Shown here one piece after another: positions 7,446-14,099 of a DNA stretch of 14,099 nucleotides. Within the stretch, counting starts at the first letter, position 1; every line of letters begins with the position of its first letter. This DNA is from Acidimicrobiales bacterium (lineage in GTDB: Bacteria > Actinomycetota > Acidimicrobiia > Acidimicrobiales > SHLQ01): NCBI GenBank assembly GCA_013002375.1, contig JABDJW010000339.1, positions 1 to 14,099 of the forward strand, in the 5' to 3' direction. A model generated the notes under the pieces. That model did not search any database, was not told the DNA's origin, and saw only the letters and a program-made list of their open reading frames with translations. A program made the position numbers and the translations under genes.

Positions 7446-8063
7446 ATGCCCGACGACGATGCCACCGAAGCCGTTCGCGCGCTCGTCGATTCGGCCCGTG
7501 ATCAACATCCACCCTTCTGGGCCGCGGTGGTGGGCGATGCCGAAGTCACCGCCGCCTACCGCGGCGAGCGCCATGTCTTCCGTTCGAGCATGGATGCAAT
7601 CGGCCAGGTGTTGCGGTTGGCGGTGGTGGCCGATGCGTTCCTGGCCCAGGTCTTCTACCGAGCCAAGGCCAGTCTGCAGCGGCACCGAATACCCCTGCTC
7701 CCCCACATCTTTCACCGGCTGGCCATCCAGAACGCGGGGGTCTGCATCGGCGATCCAGTACTGATCGAGCCCGGCCTCTACCTCGCCCACGGTCAGGTCG
7801 TGATCGATGGCGTCGTGCGCATCAAACGGGGGGTGGCAATCTTTCCCTGGGTCACGATCGGGCTTCGCCCGCCCGCGCTCGGTGGCGCAACGATCGGCCG
7901 AAGTGCCAGCATCGGCACCGGGGCCAAGGTCCTCGGCGAGGTCACCATCGGGCATCGAGCTCGGGTCGGAGCCAACGCGGTCGTCCTCGACGACGTTCCC
8001 GACGACCGGTCGGTGATCGGCATTCCGGCCCGCTTGGTCGAGGTGTCGGGCGACGGTCGCTGA
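7446..8063 (+). CDS. Serine acetyltransferase-like hexapeptide-repeat acyltransferase
   Basis: A 205-residue acyl-CoA-dependent acetyltransferase of the left-handed beta-helix class. A helical N-terminal region (to about residue 90) precedes hexapeptide repeats such as IGRSASIGTGAKVLGEVTIG and a terminal VIGIPARLV, as in serine O-acetyltransferases. Differences: the Asp-His-Ala-Thr-Gly segment of CysE reads Leu-Ala-His-Gly, keeping a His but not the preceding Asp, and the Arg-His-Pro segment holding the second catalytic His is replaced by Arg-Pro-Pro. It may therefore acetylate something other than serine, such as a sugar. It is also shorter than the E. coli enzyme (about 270 residues). ATG 7446 is chosen; an in-frame ATG at 7428 would add six residues. 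No cysK neighbour is present, which weakens a cysteine-synthesis role. Confidence 0.8.
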   Translation: MPDDDATEAVRALVDSARDQHPPFWAAVVGDAEVTAAYRGERHVFRSSMDAIGQVLRLAVVADAFLAQVFYRAKASLQRHRIPLLPHIFHRLAIQNAGVCIGDPVLIEPGLYLAHGQVVIDGVVRIKRGVAIFPWVTIGLRPPALGGATIGRSASIGTGAKVLGEVTIGHRARVGANAVVLDDVPDDRSVIGIPARLVEVSGDGR

Positions 8064-8065
8064 TC

Positions 8066-8260
8066 CTCGGAACCAACTCATCCCGACACCGAGCTCTCAG
8101 CCGCCTGATCGATCCCCTCGCCGCCGGGCCGGGCTACCGCTGGCCCATCGGCGGACTGCTGGCCGACCCGACCGGTGAGGAACTCCTGGCCGACGTCGAT
8201 CAGGCCAGCCCCGAGTTCGCAGTTGCCGTGCAGGCCTGCCGAAGCCTCTTGCCCGGGTAG
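8066..8260 (+). pseudogene. Remnant of a small gene (C-terminal part only)
   Basis: In this frame the sequence reads smoothly as protein from about 8066 to a TAG at 8258-8260, including YRWPIGGLLADPTGEELLAD and then SPEFAVAVQACRSLLPG. The ending resembles a C-terminal motif common in small actinobacterial secreted or lipoprotein-like hypothetical proteins (acidic-Ser-Pro-Glu-Phe, then Ala-Cys, then Leu-Leu-Pro-Gly). No ATG, GTG or TTG start lies in frame here, nor upstream to at least 7982, where the frame runs into the acetyltransferase gene. The usual N-terminal Cys-Met-Arg part is absent. I therefore call it a truncated gene. The family link is from memory and unproven. Confidence 0.45.
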
Positions 8261-8267
8261 CCCCCGA

Positions 8268-8286
8268 GCTGACGACGGGTGTCAGC
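8268..8286 (+). other. Perfect stem-loop after the gene remnant
   Basis: GCTGAC (8268-8273) and GTCAGC (8281-8286) are perfect inverted arms of six bases with a seven-base loop. It lies 8 bases past the remnant's stop and 51 bases before the P450 start. There is no following T-run, so it is not a standard intrinsic terminator. It could be a leftover 3' hairpin of the remnant or an operator of the P450 gene. Confidence 0.35.
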
Positions 8287-8325
8287 GAACCGAAGATCGA
8301 GTTTCTCCGCCGCACGCGCATGGGC

Positions 8326-8332
8326 TAGAAGG
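8326..8332 (+). promoter_or_regulatory. P450 start region: -10-like box overlapping a ribosome binding site
   Basis: TAGAAG (8326-8331) ends five bases before ATG 8337 and resembles a leaderless -10 box without the final T. The overlapping AGAAGG (8327-8332) could instead be a Shine-Dalgarno sequence four bases from the ATG. The two readings are mutually exclusive. Confidence 0.35.
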
Positions 8333-8336
8333 TGAC

Positions 8337-9509
8337 ATGACCGCTCCGGCGACCGACATCTTGAATCCTCACTGGTGGCAGGGCAACCCACAGGAGGCGT
8401 ACCGCCAGCTCCTGGCCCACGATGGGCTCTGGCGCGACCAAGCCAGCGGGTTCTGGCTGGTGGCCCGCCATGCCGACGTGCTCACCGTCGAGCGCGACCC
8501 GAAGACCTTCTCCAGCCGAGGCAACTACCGGGTGTGCCCATCGCTCGAGGAACAGACGATGATCAGCCACGACGATCCCACCCATCTGGGACAACGCCGC
8601 ATGATCAACCGTCGCTTCACGCCGCGCGCGGTGCAGTCGCACGCCGACCACTATCGATCGCTGGTCGCCGAGCTGATCGACGGTGCGGTCGCCGAGGCCG
8701 AAACCACCGGTTCGGTCGAGGTGGTGGATGCCCTCGCCGCCCAGCTCCCCTGCCGGGTCACGGCCGAGCTGATCGGCTTCGGCCCCGACCGGTGGCGCGA
8801 GGTCAAGAGCTGGTCCGAGCGGCAGATGCGAATCGACCGGCGCTATGAGGACAATCAGGTGATGACCGACCTCATGGCCAGCATCCAGGAATGGGCCGAC
8901 GTCATGCGCGACGTCCTCCCGGACCGTTTCGCGAACCCGGCCGAAGACCTCTTCACCGATTGGATGCGAGCCGGCATGGAACCGCTCACCATGGTGCAGG
9001 AGACCGGTCTCATGATCGCGGGCGGCGCCGAGACCACGCGAACCGTCATCGCCCACGGTCTTCGCACGTTTGTCGATCATCCCGATGCCTGGGAGCAACT
9101 GGCCGCGGAACCCGAGAGCATCACCGCCGCGATCGAAGAGACCATCCGTTGGGTGACTCCGCTGAACAACATGTTCCGCATCGTCACCACACCGACCGAA
9201 CTCGGTGGCACCCCGATGGCGGCGGGCGATCGGGTCGCGCTCATGTATCCCGCCGCCAACCGCGACCCGGCCGTCTTCACCGATCCCGACACGTTCGACA
9301 TCACCCGGTCACCGAACCCTCACGTGGCGTTCGGCCACGGCACGCACTTCTGCCTGGGCGCCAACCTCGCTCGTCTCGAACTCCGGATGCTGTTCGAGCA
9401 GCTCAGCCAACGCGTCACTAACTTGCGCGTCGTGTCCGAACCCGAGGTCGAGCCGAACATCTTCGCTCGGGCGGTGCGCACCTTCTCACTGGGCTTCGAC
9501 CGTCGATAG
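8337..9509 (+). CDS. Cytochrome P450
   Basis: A 390-residue soluble bacterial P450 that should hydroxylate an organic substrate using O2 and electrons from a ferredoxin/ferredoxin-reductase pair. Seen: the I-helix oxygen-activation motif AGGAETT (residues 228-234), the K-helix ExxR at E268/R271 and the heme-binding FGHGTHFCLG (332-341) with the axial ligand Cys339. The N-terminal ATDILNPHWW and the HDDPTHLGQRR segment are like actinobacterial sterol- or terpenoid-type P450s, but the substrate cannot be assigned. No ferredoxin gene is adjacent, so its redox partner is encoded elsewhere. ATG 8337 is preferred; the frame is open further upstream, but that part overlaps the remnant and has no P450 features. 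Length is normal for the family. Confidence 0.96.
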   Translation: MTAPATDILNPHWWQGNPQEAYRQLLAHDGLWRDQASGFWLVARHADVLTVERDPKTFSSRGNYRVCPSLEEQTMISHDDPTHLGQRRMINRRFTPRAVQSHADHYRSLVAELIDGAVAEAETTGSVEVVDALAAQLPCRVTAELIGFGPDRWREVKSWSERQMRIDRRYEDNQVMTDLMASIQEWADVMRDVLPDRFANPAEDLFTDWMRAGMEPLTMVQETGLMIAGGAETTRTVIAHGLRTFVDHPDAWEQLAAEPESITAAIEETIRWVTPLNNMFRIVTTPTELGGTPMAAGDRVALMYPAANRDPAVFTDPDTFDITRSPNPHVAFGHGTHFCLGANLARLELRMLFEQLSQRVTNLRVVSEPEVEPNIFARAVRTFSLGFDRR

Positions 9510-9561
9510 CAGTCGAGAGGCCGACGCCTCCCCAAAAAAGAGCCCCCAAAGAAGAGAAGCC

Positions 9562-9581
9562 AGCCACCTGATGGCTACCTG
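9562..9581 (+). promoter_or_regulatory. Upstream region of the GGDEF-EAL gene: short hairpin and weak -10-like box
   Basis: AGCCA (9562-9566) and TGGCT (9572-9576) form a five-base stem with loop CCTGA, and TACCTG (9576-9581) ends five bases before ATG 9587. The preceding 9525-9560 is purine-rich with an A-run. The P450-to-GGDEF gap is 77 bases and has no T-run terminator. Confidence 0.25.
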
Positions 9582-9586
9582 ACACC

Positions 9587-11794
9587 ATGACGGTCGTAAG
9601 GGCCTTTTGGCCTATGTCTAGAACTGGTTCTCGTGCCGTTTCTCTAACCATGGATCCTCGGGAAAACGGGGGCGGGCCTGAGCGTACGGAAACCAACGGC
9701 GACGCAGCGCAGAAACGCGCCTTGCTGGGCACCCCTGATTTCTTCGCCGACTCCCCGGTCGCCTACAGCGAGTTCCTGCTCGCGACGGGCGAGCTGACGG
9801 CGGCCAACAAGCTGTATTGCCAACAGCGGGGCTACTCCCTGGAGGAGCTGAAAGCGGCCAGCTTCGAGACTCGGCTCCCGGGTGCTTCCGCCGAGGCCGT
9901 GTTGACCCAAGTGATTCGCCTGCTGGAGAACAAGAAGGCAAAGCCGGTCGACGTCGACGTGATCCGGGCCGATGGCACGCTCCAGTCGTTGCACATGAAC
10001 TTCTCGCTGCGCTTCGACAGCTCGGGCGAACCGGTCAGTGTGTTGGTGGCATCGGTCGACAACAACGAATCGAAGGCTGCGTTCAACCGTTTCGAGCAGC
10101 TCATCGAGGCTTCGCCGGCCGGTCAGATCGAGGTCGAATTCGATGGCAACATCCGACGGACCAACCGGGCTGCGGCTCGCATCATCGGGTACGAGCAAGC
10201 GGAGATGATCGGCCTGTTCGCCGGCGACCTGTTGGTGGAGGACGACCGCGAAGAGGTCATGAACGCGTTCTTCGACTGCTACGCCCACCCCGGCAAGGTG
10301 GTGACCTTCGAGACCCGGCGGGTCGGTCCGGACGGCGCGGAGTTGTGGATCCAGTTGTCGATCACCGTCATCACCGATCGCGACGCCCAGCCGGAGTCCA
10401 TCATCGTTTCACTGGTCGACATCGACGACGAGGTGCGGGCCCGTCACCGCCTGGCCTACGAGGCCAGCCACGACCCGCTGACCAACCTGGCCAACCGCAG
10501 CCGGCTGCTCGAAGTCATCGAATCGGCGGCGCCGAACACCCCCGCAGCGATGCTGTTCCTCGACGTGGACCGGTTCAAGCGGATCAACGACCGGCTCGGC
10601 CATGACGCCGGCGACGACCTCTTGGTGGCGATGAGTCGGCGGATCGAGGGGGCGCTGCGCCCGAGCGATTTCGTCGCCCGCATCGGCGGCGATGAGTTCG
10701 TGATCTGGTGCTCCGATGTGCAGGAAGAAGCGCACGTCATCGATCTGGCCCAGCGAGTCGTCGATGTCATCGAACGCGAACCGTTCATCGTCGGCGAGGA
10801 CACGGTGTCGATCACGGTGAGCGTTGGCGCCTCGTTCACCGAGGACGCCCGCGAACACACTGCGCTGCTTCGGGAAGCCGACATGGCGATGTACCGGGCC
10901 AAGGCCCAGGGGCGAGCGCGCATCGAGATCTTCAACCACGCGGTTCGCTCAAACACCCGGGCCCTTCGGGAACTGGCCGAAGAACTGGCCGATGGCATCG
11001 ATCGCGGCGAGATCATCCTGCACTACCAGCCGATCGTGGAGCTGGCGACCGGCCGCATCGCAGCCGCCGAGGGTCTGGCCCGTTGGCGACATCCCGCACA
11101 GGGCCTCCTCTCGCCCGGCCGCTTCATCGAGCTGGCCGAGGAGACCGGACTGATTGTGCCCCTCGGCAAGCGGGTGCTCGATCAGGCCATCTCTGATCTC
11201 GCCTCGCTCGAGGCTTACGAGGACTTCCGCCTCGCCATCAACCTGTCGCCCCGACAGATGGCGAACCGTGACATCGCAACCGTGGTCGAGAAGGCCCTGG
11301 CCGAACACCTTGTCGAGCCCGAGCGGTTCAACATCGAGATCACCGAATCGATGTTGATGGAGGACGCCAACGGTTCGGTCACGATGCTGCAGGCCCTCCG
11401 CGACCTCGGCGTGCACCTCGCCATCGACGATTTCGGCACCGGCTACTCGTCGCTGGCCTACCTGCGGTGGTTCCCGGTGCAGAAGCTCAAGATCGATCAG
11501 AGCTTCGTACAGGCCATCGAGGAAGACGACGCCGACCTTCTGATCGTGCAGTCGATCATCGGCCTGGCCCACGGTCTCGGCATGGAAACGGTGGCCGAGG
11601 GCATCGAAACACCCAGACAACTGCAGATCCTGCGCGACATCGGCTGTACCTACGGCCAGGGATACCACCTGGCCCGCCCGATGCCCTACGCCGATCTGGT
11701 CGAGCTGATGTCGTGTCCCAACGGCTTGGCCCACGCCGCGCCACCGTCGACGGCGGAATCGACCGATCCGGTCGCGCTGCCCACCACTTGGTGA
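9587..11794 (+). CDS. PAS-PAS-GGDEF-EAL cyclic-di-GMP turnover protein
   Basis: A 735-residue cytosolic sensor with no membrane segment. Two PAS-like domains (about 45-165 and 165-285) precede a GGDEF domain (about 287-447) and an EAL domain (about 455-710). The diguanylate cyclase site GGDEF is intact at 367-371, and RPSD at 358-361, five residues upstream, is the product-inhibition I-site. The EAL domain has E495-Gly-Leu in place of Glu-Ala-Leu, the later DDFGTG at 614-619, KID at 635-637 and AEGIET, so its metal and catalytic residues appear present. Both opposing activities may therefore work, with the PAS domains selecting between them. The first 21 residues look unlike the rest; ATG 9614 or 9650 (starting MDPRENGG) are possible starts. 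It is a single gene, convergent with htpX by 19 bases. Confidence 0.95.
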   Translation: MTVVRAFWPMSRTGSRAVSLTMDPRENGGGPERTETNGDAAQKRALLGTPDFFADSPVAYSEFLLATGELTAANKLYCQQRGYSLEELKAASFETRLPGASAEAVLTQVIRLLENKKAKPVDVDVIRADGTLQSLHMNFSLRFDSSGEPVSVLVASVDNNESKAAFNRFEQLIEASPAGQIEVEFDGNIRRTNRAAARIIGYEQAEMIGLFAGDLLVEDDREEVMNAFFDCYAHPGKVVTFETRRVGPDGAELWIQLSITVITDRDAQPESIIVSLVDIDDEVRARHRLAYEASHDPLTNLANRSRLLEVIESAAPNTPAAMLFLDVDRFKRINDRLGHDAGDDLLVAMSRRIEGALRPSDFVARIGGDEFVIWCSDVQEEAHVIDLAQRVVDVIEREPFIVGEDTVSITVSVGASFTEDAREHTALLREADMAMYRAKAQGRARIEIFNHAVRSNTRALRELAEELADGIDRGEIILHYQPIVELATGRIAAAEGLARWRHPAQGLLSPGRFIELAEETGLIVPLGKRVLDQAISDLASLEAYEDFRLAINLSPRQMANRDIATVVEKALAEHLVEPERFNIEITESMLMEDANGSVTMLQALRDLGVHLAIDDFGTGYSSLAYLRWFPVQKLKIDQSFVQAIEEDDADLLIVQSIIGLAHGLGMETVAEGIETPRQLQILRDIGCTYGQGYHLARPMPYADLVELMSCPNGLAHAAPPSTAESTDPVALPTTW

Positions 11795-11804
11795 CCGCAG
11801 AAGG

Positions 11805-11821
11805 GGAATTCCGCTAGCGGA
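11805..11821. repeat. Two overlapping palindromes at the convergent gene junction
   Basis: GGAATTCC (11805-11812) overlaps TCCGCTAGCGGA (11810-11821), the latter a perfect 12-base palindrome containing the htpX stop codon. There is no loop or T-run, so terminator function is unsupported. Confidence 0.3.
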
Positions 11822-12710
11822 GAGCGGCGATGCGCTCGTCGAGGTCGGGGTGGGTGCGCAGCAACCGGCGGAGCCCGCCACCCTCGCCGGCCCGGATACC
11901 GAAGGCGGCCACTTCGTCGGGTAGCCCGGCGGTCGGCGCACCCCGCTTGAGGGCTTCGAGGGCGGAAATCATCTTCTGGGGGCTCGCCAACGCGGCGGCG
12001 CCGGAATCGGCGCGGAACTCCCGGCGGCGGCTGAACCACATGACGATGATCGAGGCAAAGAACCCGAGGATCACCTGCAACACCATCACGACGAGGAAGT
12101 ACACGCCACGGCCGCCGCGGCCCCGAGTGAGGGCGTTGGTCACGATGTTGGCGAGCACCCGTGAAATCAGGATCACGAAGGTGTTGATGATGCCCTGGAT
12201 CAGCGTGAGGGTGATCATGTCGCCGTTGGCGACGTGACTGATCTCGTGGGCCAGCACGGCTTCGACCTCGTCGGCCTGCATGTTGCGGAGCAGACCCACG
12301 CTGACCGCCACCAGGGCGTCGTTGCGCTTGGCCCCGGTGGCAAAGGCGTTGACGTCCTCGGAGGGGTAGATCGCGACGGTCGGCATGCCGATACCGGCAT
12401 CGGCGGCCTGCCGGGCGATCGTGTCGAAGAGCCACTTCTCGGTCTCGTTGGTCGGCGTTTCGATCACGTGGGCGCCGGTGCTGCGCAGCGCGATCTTCTT
12501 GGACATGGCGAGCGAGACCAGCGCGCCGCCGAAGCCGAGCGCCAGCGAGAAGATGGTGAGGCCGACGAGCCCGCTGGGGTTGACACCAAATGCGGCCGCA
12601 GCGGCGGTGAACAGGGCGACGACGGCGATGTTGGTGCCGATGAGCAGCATCACCCGCATGCCCATACCACCGGGCTTGACGCCCTTGTTCTTCACGTCAC
12701 TGATATCCAT
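11814..12710 (-). CDS. htpX: HtpX-type zinc metalloprotease (M48), membrane protein
   Basis: A 298-residue inner-membrane protease of the M48B family that degrades misfolded membrane proteins. Seen: two N-terminal membrane segments (about 18-41 and 46-66), the zinc motif HEISH at 155-159, two more hydrophobic segments (about 171-191 and 200-224) and the third zinc ligand Glu231 in EFRAD. This order and length match HtpX. Start: an in-frame ATG at 12719 lies inside a TAGAAT box, whereas ATG 12710 lies seven bases after it, so the shorter start is preferred. The gene ends 19 bases from the convergent GGDEF-EAL gene, and its stop lies in a 12-base palindrome. It is divergent from the GH3 gene, with 110 bases between them. 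Confidence 0.95.
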   Translation of the reverse strand: MDISDVKNKGVKPGGMGMRVMLLIGTNIAVVALFTAAAAAFGVNPSGLVGLTIFSLALGFGGALVSLAMSKKIALRSTGAHVIETPTNETEKWLFDTIARQAADAGIGMPTVAIYPSEDVNAFATGAKRNDALVAVSVGLLRNMQADEVEAVLAHEISHVANGDMITLTLIQGIINTFVILISRVLANIVTNALTRGRGGRGVYFLVVMVLQVILGFFASIIVMWFSRRREFRADSGAAALASPQKMISALEALKRGAPTAGLPDEVAAFGIRAGEGGGLRRLLRTHPDLDERIAALR

Positions 12711-12717
12711 GGCATCC

Positions 12718-12723
12718 ATTCTA
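12718..12723 (-). promoter_or_regulatory. -10 box of htpX, leaderless
   Basis: TAGAAT on the minus strand, followed by seven bases and then ATG 12710. It matches TANNNT exactly, and there is no Shine-Dalgarno. It overlaps the upstream in-frame ATG at 12719, which would then not be transcribed. Confidence 0.55.
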
Positions 12724-12754
12724 CCGGCCCAATGCAGCCCATTTGCCGCACCAC

Positions 12755-12802
12755 AACCGGTTCTACCCTGCACGTTCAGCGCACTACCCACGGCGGTCGC
12801 CG
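12755..12802. promoter_or_regulatory. Palindromes in the htpX/GH3 divergent gap
   Basis: AACCGGTT (12755-12762) is a perfect eight-base palindrome with a central CG, as in many LacI-family operators. CGGCGGTCGCCG (12791-12802) has five-base arms around GT, 7 bases upstream of the presumed -10 of the GH3 gene. Either could be an operator for sugar control, but such short palindromes are expected by chance in GC-rich DNA. Confidence 0.2.
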
Positions 12803-12808
12803 AGCGGC

Positions 12809-12814
12809 TAGAAC
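12809..12814 (+). promoter_or_regulatory. -10-like box of the GH3 gene, leaderless
   Basis: TAGAAC, then six bases, then ATG 12821. Its final C departs from TANNNT. No Shine-Dalgarno is present. Confidence 0.4.
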
Positions 12815-12820
12815 GATCAG

Positions 12821-14099
12821 ATGCCGAACACGGAACGGGTTGAACAACGACTCACCGAACTGACGGTGGCCGAGAAGGCCGAACTGGTCACCGGGCTCGG
12901 GTTCTGGGACACCAGGGCCATCGAGCGCGCCGGCATTCCGTCGATGATCGTCACCGACGGACCCAATGGTGCTCGGGGCGGCGGCTTGATGGGCACCGGC
13001 ACGCCGACCGCCTGCATCCCGGCCGGGTCGGTGCTGGGCGCCACGTGGGATCCCGCGCTGGTCGAGGAGCTCGGCCAGCTCCTCGGCGACGAGGCCCAGG
13101 CCAAGAGTGCCCGGGTGCTGTTGGCCCCGACGATCAACCTGCACCGCAACCCACTCGGCGGCCGCAACTTCGAGTGCTACTCGGAGGATCCGGTGCTCAG
13201 CGGCCGCATCGCAGTCGGTTTCGTGCGCGGCGTACAGAGCCGGGGCGTCGCCACCACCGCCAAGCACTTCGTGGCCAACGACAGCGAGTTCGAGCGCAAC
13301 ACCATCGACAGTCAGGTCGACGAACGCACCTTGCGCGAGGTCTACCTGGTGCCGTTCGAAAAGGTCGTCACCGAAGCCGAGGCGTGGGGCATCATGAGCT
13401 CCTACAACCGGCTCAACGGGACCTACGCCAGCGAGCACCACTGGTTGCTCACCACCGTGCTCCGCGACGAGTGGGGGTTCGACGGGTTCGTCGTCTCCGA
13501 CTGGGTCGCAGTTCGGTCCACGGCCGATTCGATCAAGGCCGGCCTCAGCCTCGAAATGCCCGGACCGGGCCGCTTCTACGGCGTGGACCACATCACGAAC
13601 GCGATCGAAGCGGGCGAACTCGAGGAGGCCGACCTCGATGCCATCGCCCGCGACGTGCTGCGGGTGCTCGACCGCACCGGAGCATTCGAGTCGCCCCATG
13701 ACGGCCTCGAACACGAGCTCGATCGCCCGGCCGATCAAGCGCTGATCCGCGACGCCTCGGCGGCCGGCACCGTGTTGTTGCGCAACGATGGCGTGCTGCC
13801 GTTCGACACCGCGAGTTTGACGAGCCTGGCCGTGATCGGCCCCAACGCGCAGACCGGCAAGGTCATGGGCGGCGGGTCCGCTCGGGTCCGGGCCTACCGC
13901 ACCCGCAGCCCGCTCGCCGCCATCGAAGAACGGTGGGGCGATCGGCTCGCCGTTCGCTATGCCAAGGGGTGCGACATCGATCGCTCGACCCCCGGCCTCC
14001 GGGCTCCGCTCCTGATCGACCAGCTGCAGCTCGAGTTCTTCGCCGGGCTCGATCACGAAGGCGACGTGCTCACCACCCAGAGCCACGGCGTGGCCGACT
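12821..14099 (+). CDS. Glycoside hydrolase family 3 (beta-glucosidase-like), 3' end cut by window
   Basis: The first 426 residues of a GH3 enzyme that should release sugars from the non-reducing end of beta-glycosides. Seen: DGPNG with substrate-binding Asp46, GRNFECYSEDP at 114-124, Lys148-His149 in AKHF, and the nucleophile Asp227 in VVSDW. The second GH3 domain begins around residue 300 (GTVLLRNDGVLPF). Just before the window edge, from about residue 397, the sequence LLIDQLQLEFFAG could open an inserted PA14 domain, as in many long beta-glucosidases; this is tentative. No signal peptide is seen, so a cytosolic enzyme acting on imported oligosaccharides or glycoside conjugates is likely. 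ATG 12821 has a -10-like box six bases upstream. No transporter or LacI regulator is visible in the window. Confidence 0.93.
   Translation, partial: MPNTERVEQRLTELTVAEKAELVTGLGFWDTRAIERAGIPSMIVTDGPNGARGGGLMGTGTPTACIPAGSVLGATWDPALVEELGQLLGDEAQAKSARVLLAPTINLHRNPLGGRNFECYSEDPVLSGRIAVGFVRGVQSRGVATTAKHFVANDSEFERNTIDSQVDERTLREVYLVPFEKVVTEAEAWGIMSSYNRLNGTYASEHHWLLTTVLRDEWGFDGFVVSDWVAVRSTADSIKAGLSLEMPGPGRFYGVDHITNAIEAGELEEADLDAIARDVLRVLDRTGAFESPHDGLEHELDRPADQALIRDASAAGTVLLRNDGVLPFDTASLTSLAVIGPNAQTGKVMGGGSARVRAYRTRSPLAAIEERWGDRLAVRYAKGCDIDRSTPGLRAPLLIDQLQLEFFAGLDHEGDVLTTQSHGVAD

Noticed and set aside
7434..8081. A 215-codon open frame on the minus strand
   Set aside because: It is antisense to the hexapeptide-repeat gene, which has clear family sequence; the antisense product looks random.
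9519..9540. GAGGC-CGAC-GCCTC stem followed by an A-run as a terminator for the P450 gene
   Set aside because: The run is A, not T, on the plus strand, and no plausible minus-strand transcript ends there.
11795..11821. Palindromes as a bidirectional terminator between the GGDEF-EAL and htpX genes
   Set aside because: The palindromes have no loop and there is no T-run in either direction; they are listed only as repeats.
12776..14086. A 436-codon open frame on the minus strand
   Set aside because: It lies opposite the GH3 gene, which has all catalytic motifs; the antisense translation is low in information.
1..14099. CRISPR arrays, tRNA or rRNA genes, insertion sequences, prophage or defence genes
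   Set aside because: I saw no direct-repeat arrays, transposase motifs, terminal repeats or RNA-gene sequences, and every gene of length has an ordinary metabolic, regulatory or protease assignment.

Overview
The window is GC-rich, with actinobacterial codon use and short intergenic gaps. Its gene mix (Baeyer-Villiger monooxygenase, SDR, P450, D-aminoacylase-like amidohydrolase, TetR, sulfotransferase, GGDEF-EAL, HtpX, GH3) fits a free-living, chemically versatile actinobacterium. Class Acidimicrobiia (Ilumatobacter-like) is my best guess, by gene mix only. I see no rRNA, tRNA, insertion sequence, prophage or CRISPR array.

Layout. (1) 66-3066, plus strand: a tightly packed operon encoding an unrecognised alpha-helical protein with a possible ferritin-like/di-iron core, an NAD-type short-chain dehydrogenase (4-base overlap) and a PAPS-dependent sulfotransferase (8-base gap). 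(2) 3123-3773, plus: a TetR-family regulator with a small palindrome just upstream of its presumed promoter. (3) 3803-7318, minus: a two-gene operon, Baeyer-Villiger monooxygenase followed by an amidohydrolase of the N-acyl-D-amino-acid deacylase type, convergent with tetR. (4) 7446-8063, plus: a serine-acetyltransferase-like hexapeptide-repeat protein that seems to lack one of the two usual catalytic histidines. (5) 8066-8260: a start-less remnant of what looks like a small secreted-protein family, followed by a perfect stem-loop. (6) 8337-9509: cytochrome P450. (7) 9587-11794: a soluble PAS-PAS-GGDEF-EAL protein with intact cyclic-di-GMP synthesis and hydrolysis motifs. (8) 11814-12710, minus: an HtpX-type membrane protease. 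(9) 12821 to the window end, plus: a GH3 beta-glycosidase, cut off by the window edge where a PA14 domain may begin.

The most coherent cross-cutting signal is regulatory. All eight genes that would begin a transcript have a TA-starting, -10-like hexamer ending only 5 to 9 bases before the start codon, and seven of them lack a usable Shine-Dalgarno sequence (the P450 is the exception). The three operon-internal genes have AGAGGG, AGG or GGA at normal spacing instead. This suggests that leaderless transcription is the rule here, and it changes the best start for two genes (GTG at 66; ATG at 12710 rather than 12719).

No unmistakable new multi-gene system is visible. The best candidates for a second look are the unknown protein-SDR-sulfotransferase operon, the leaderless promoter rule, the gene remnant, and the altered active sites of the acetyltransferase-like protein and the amidohydrolase.
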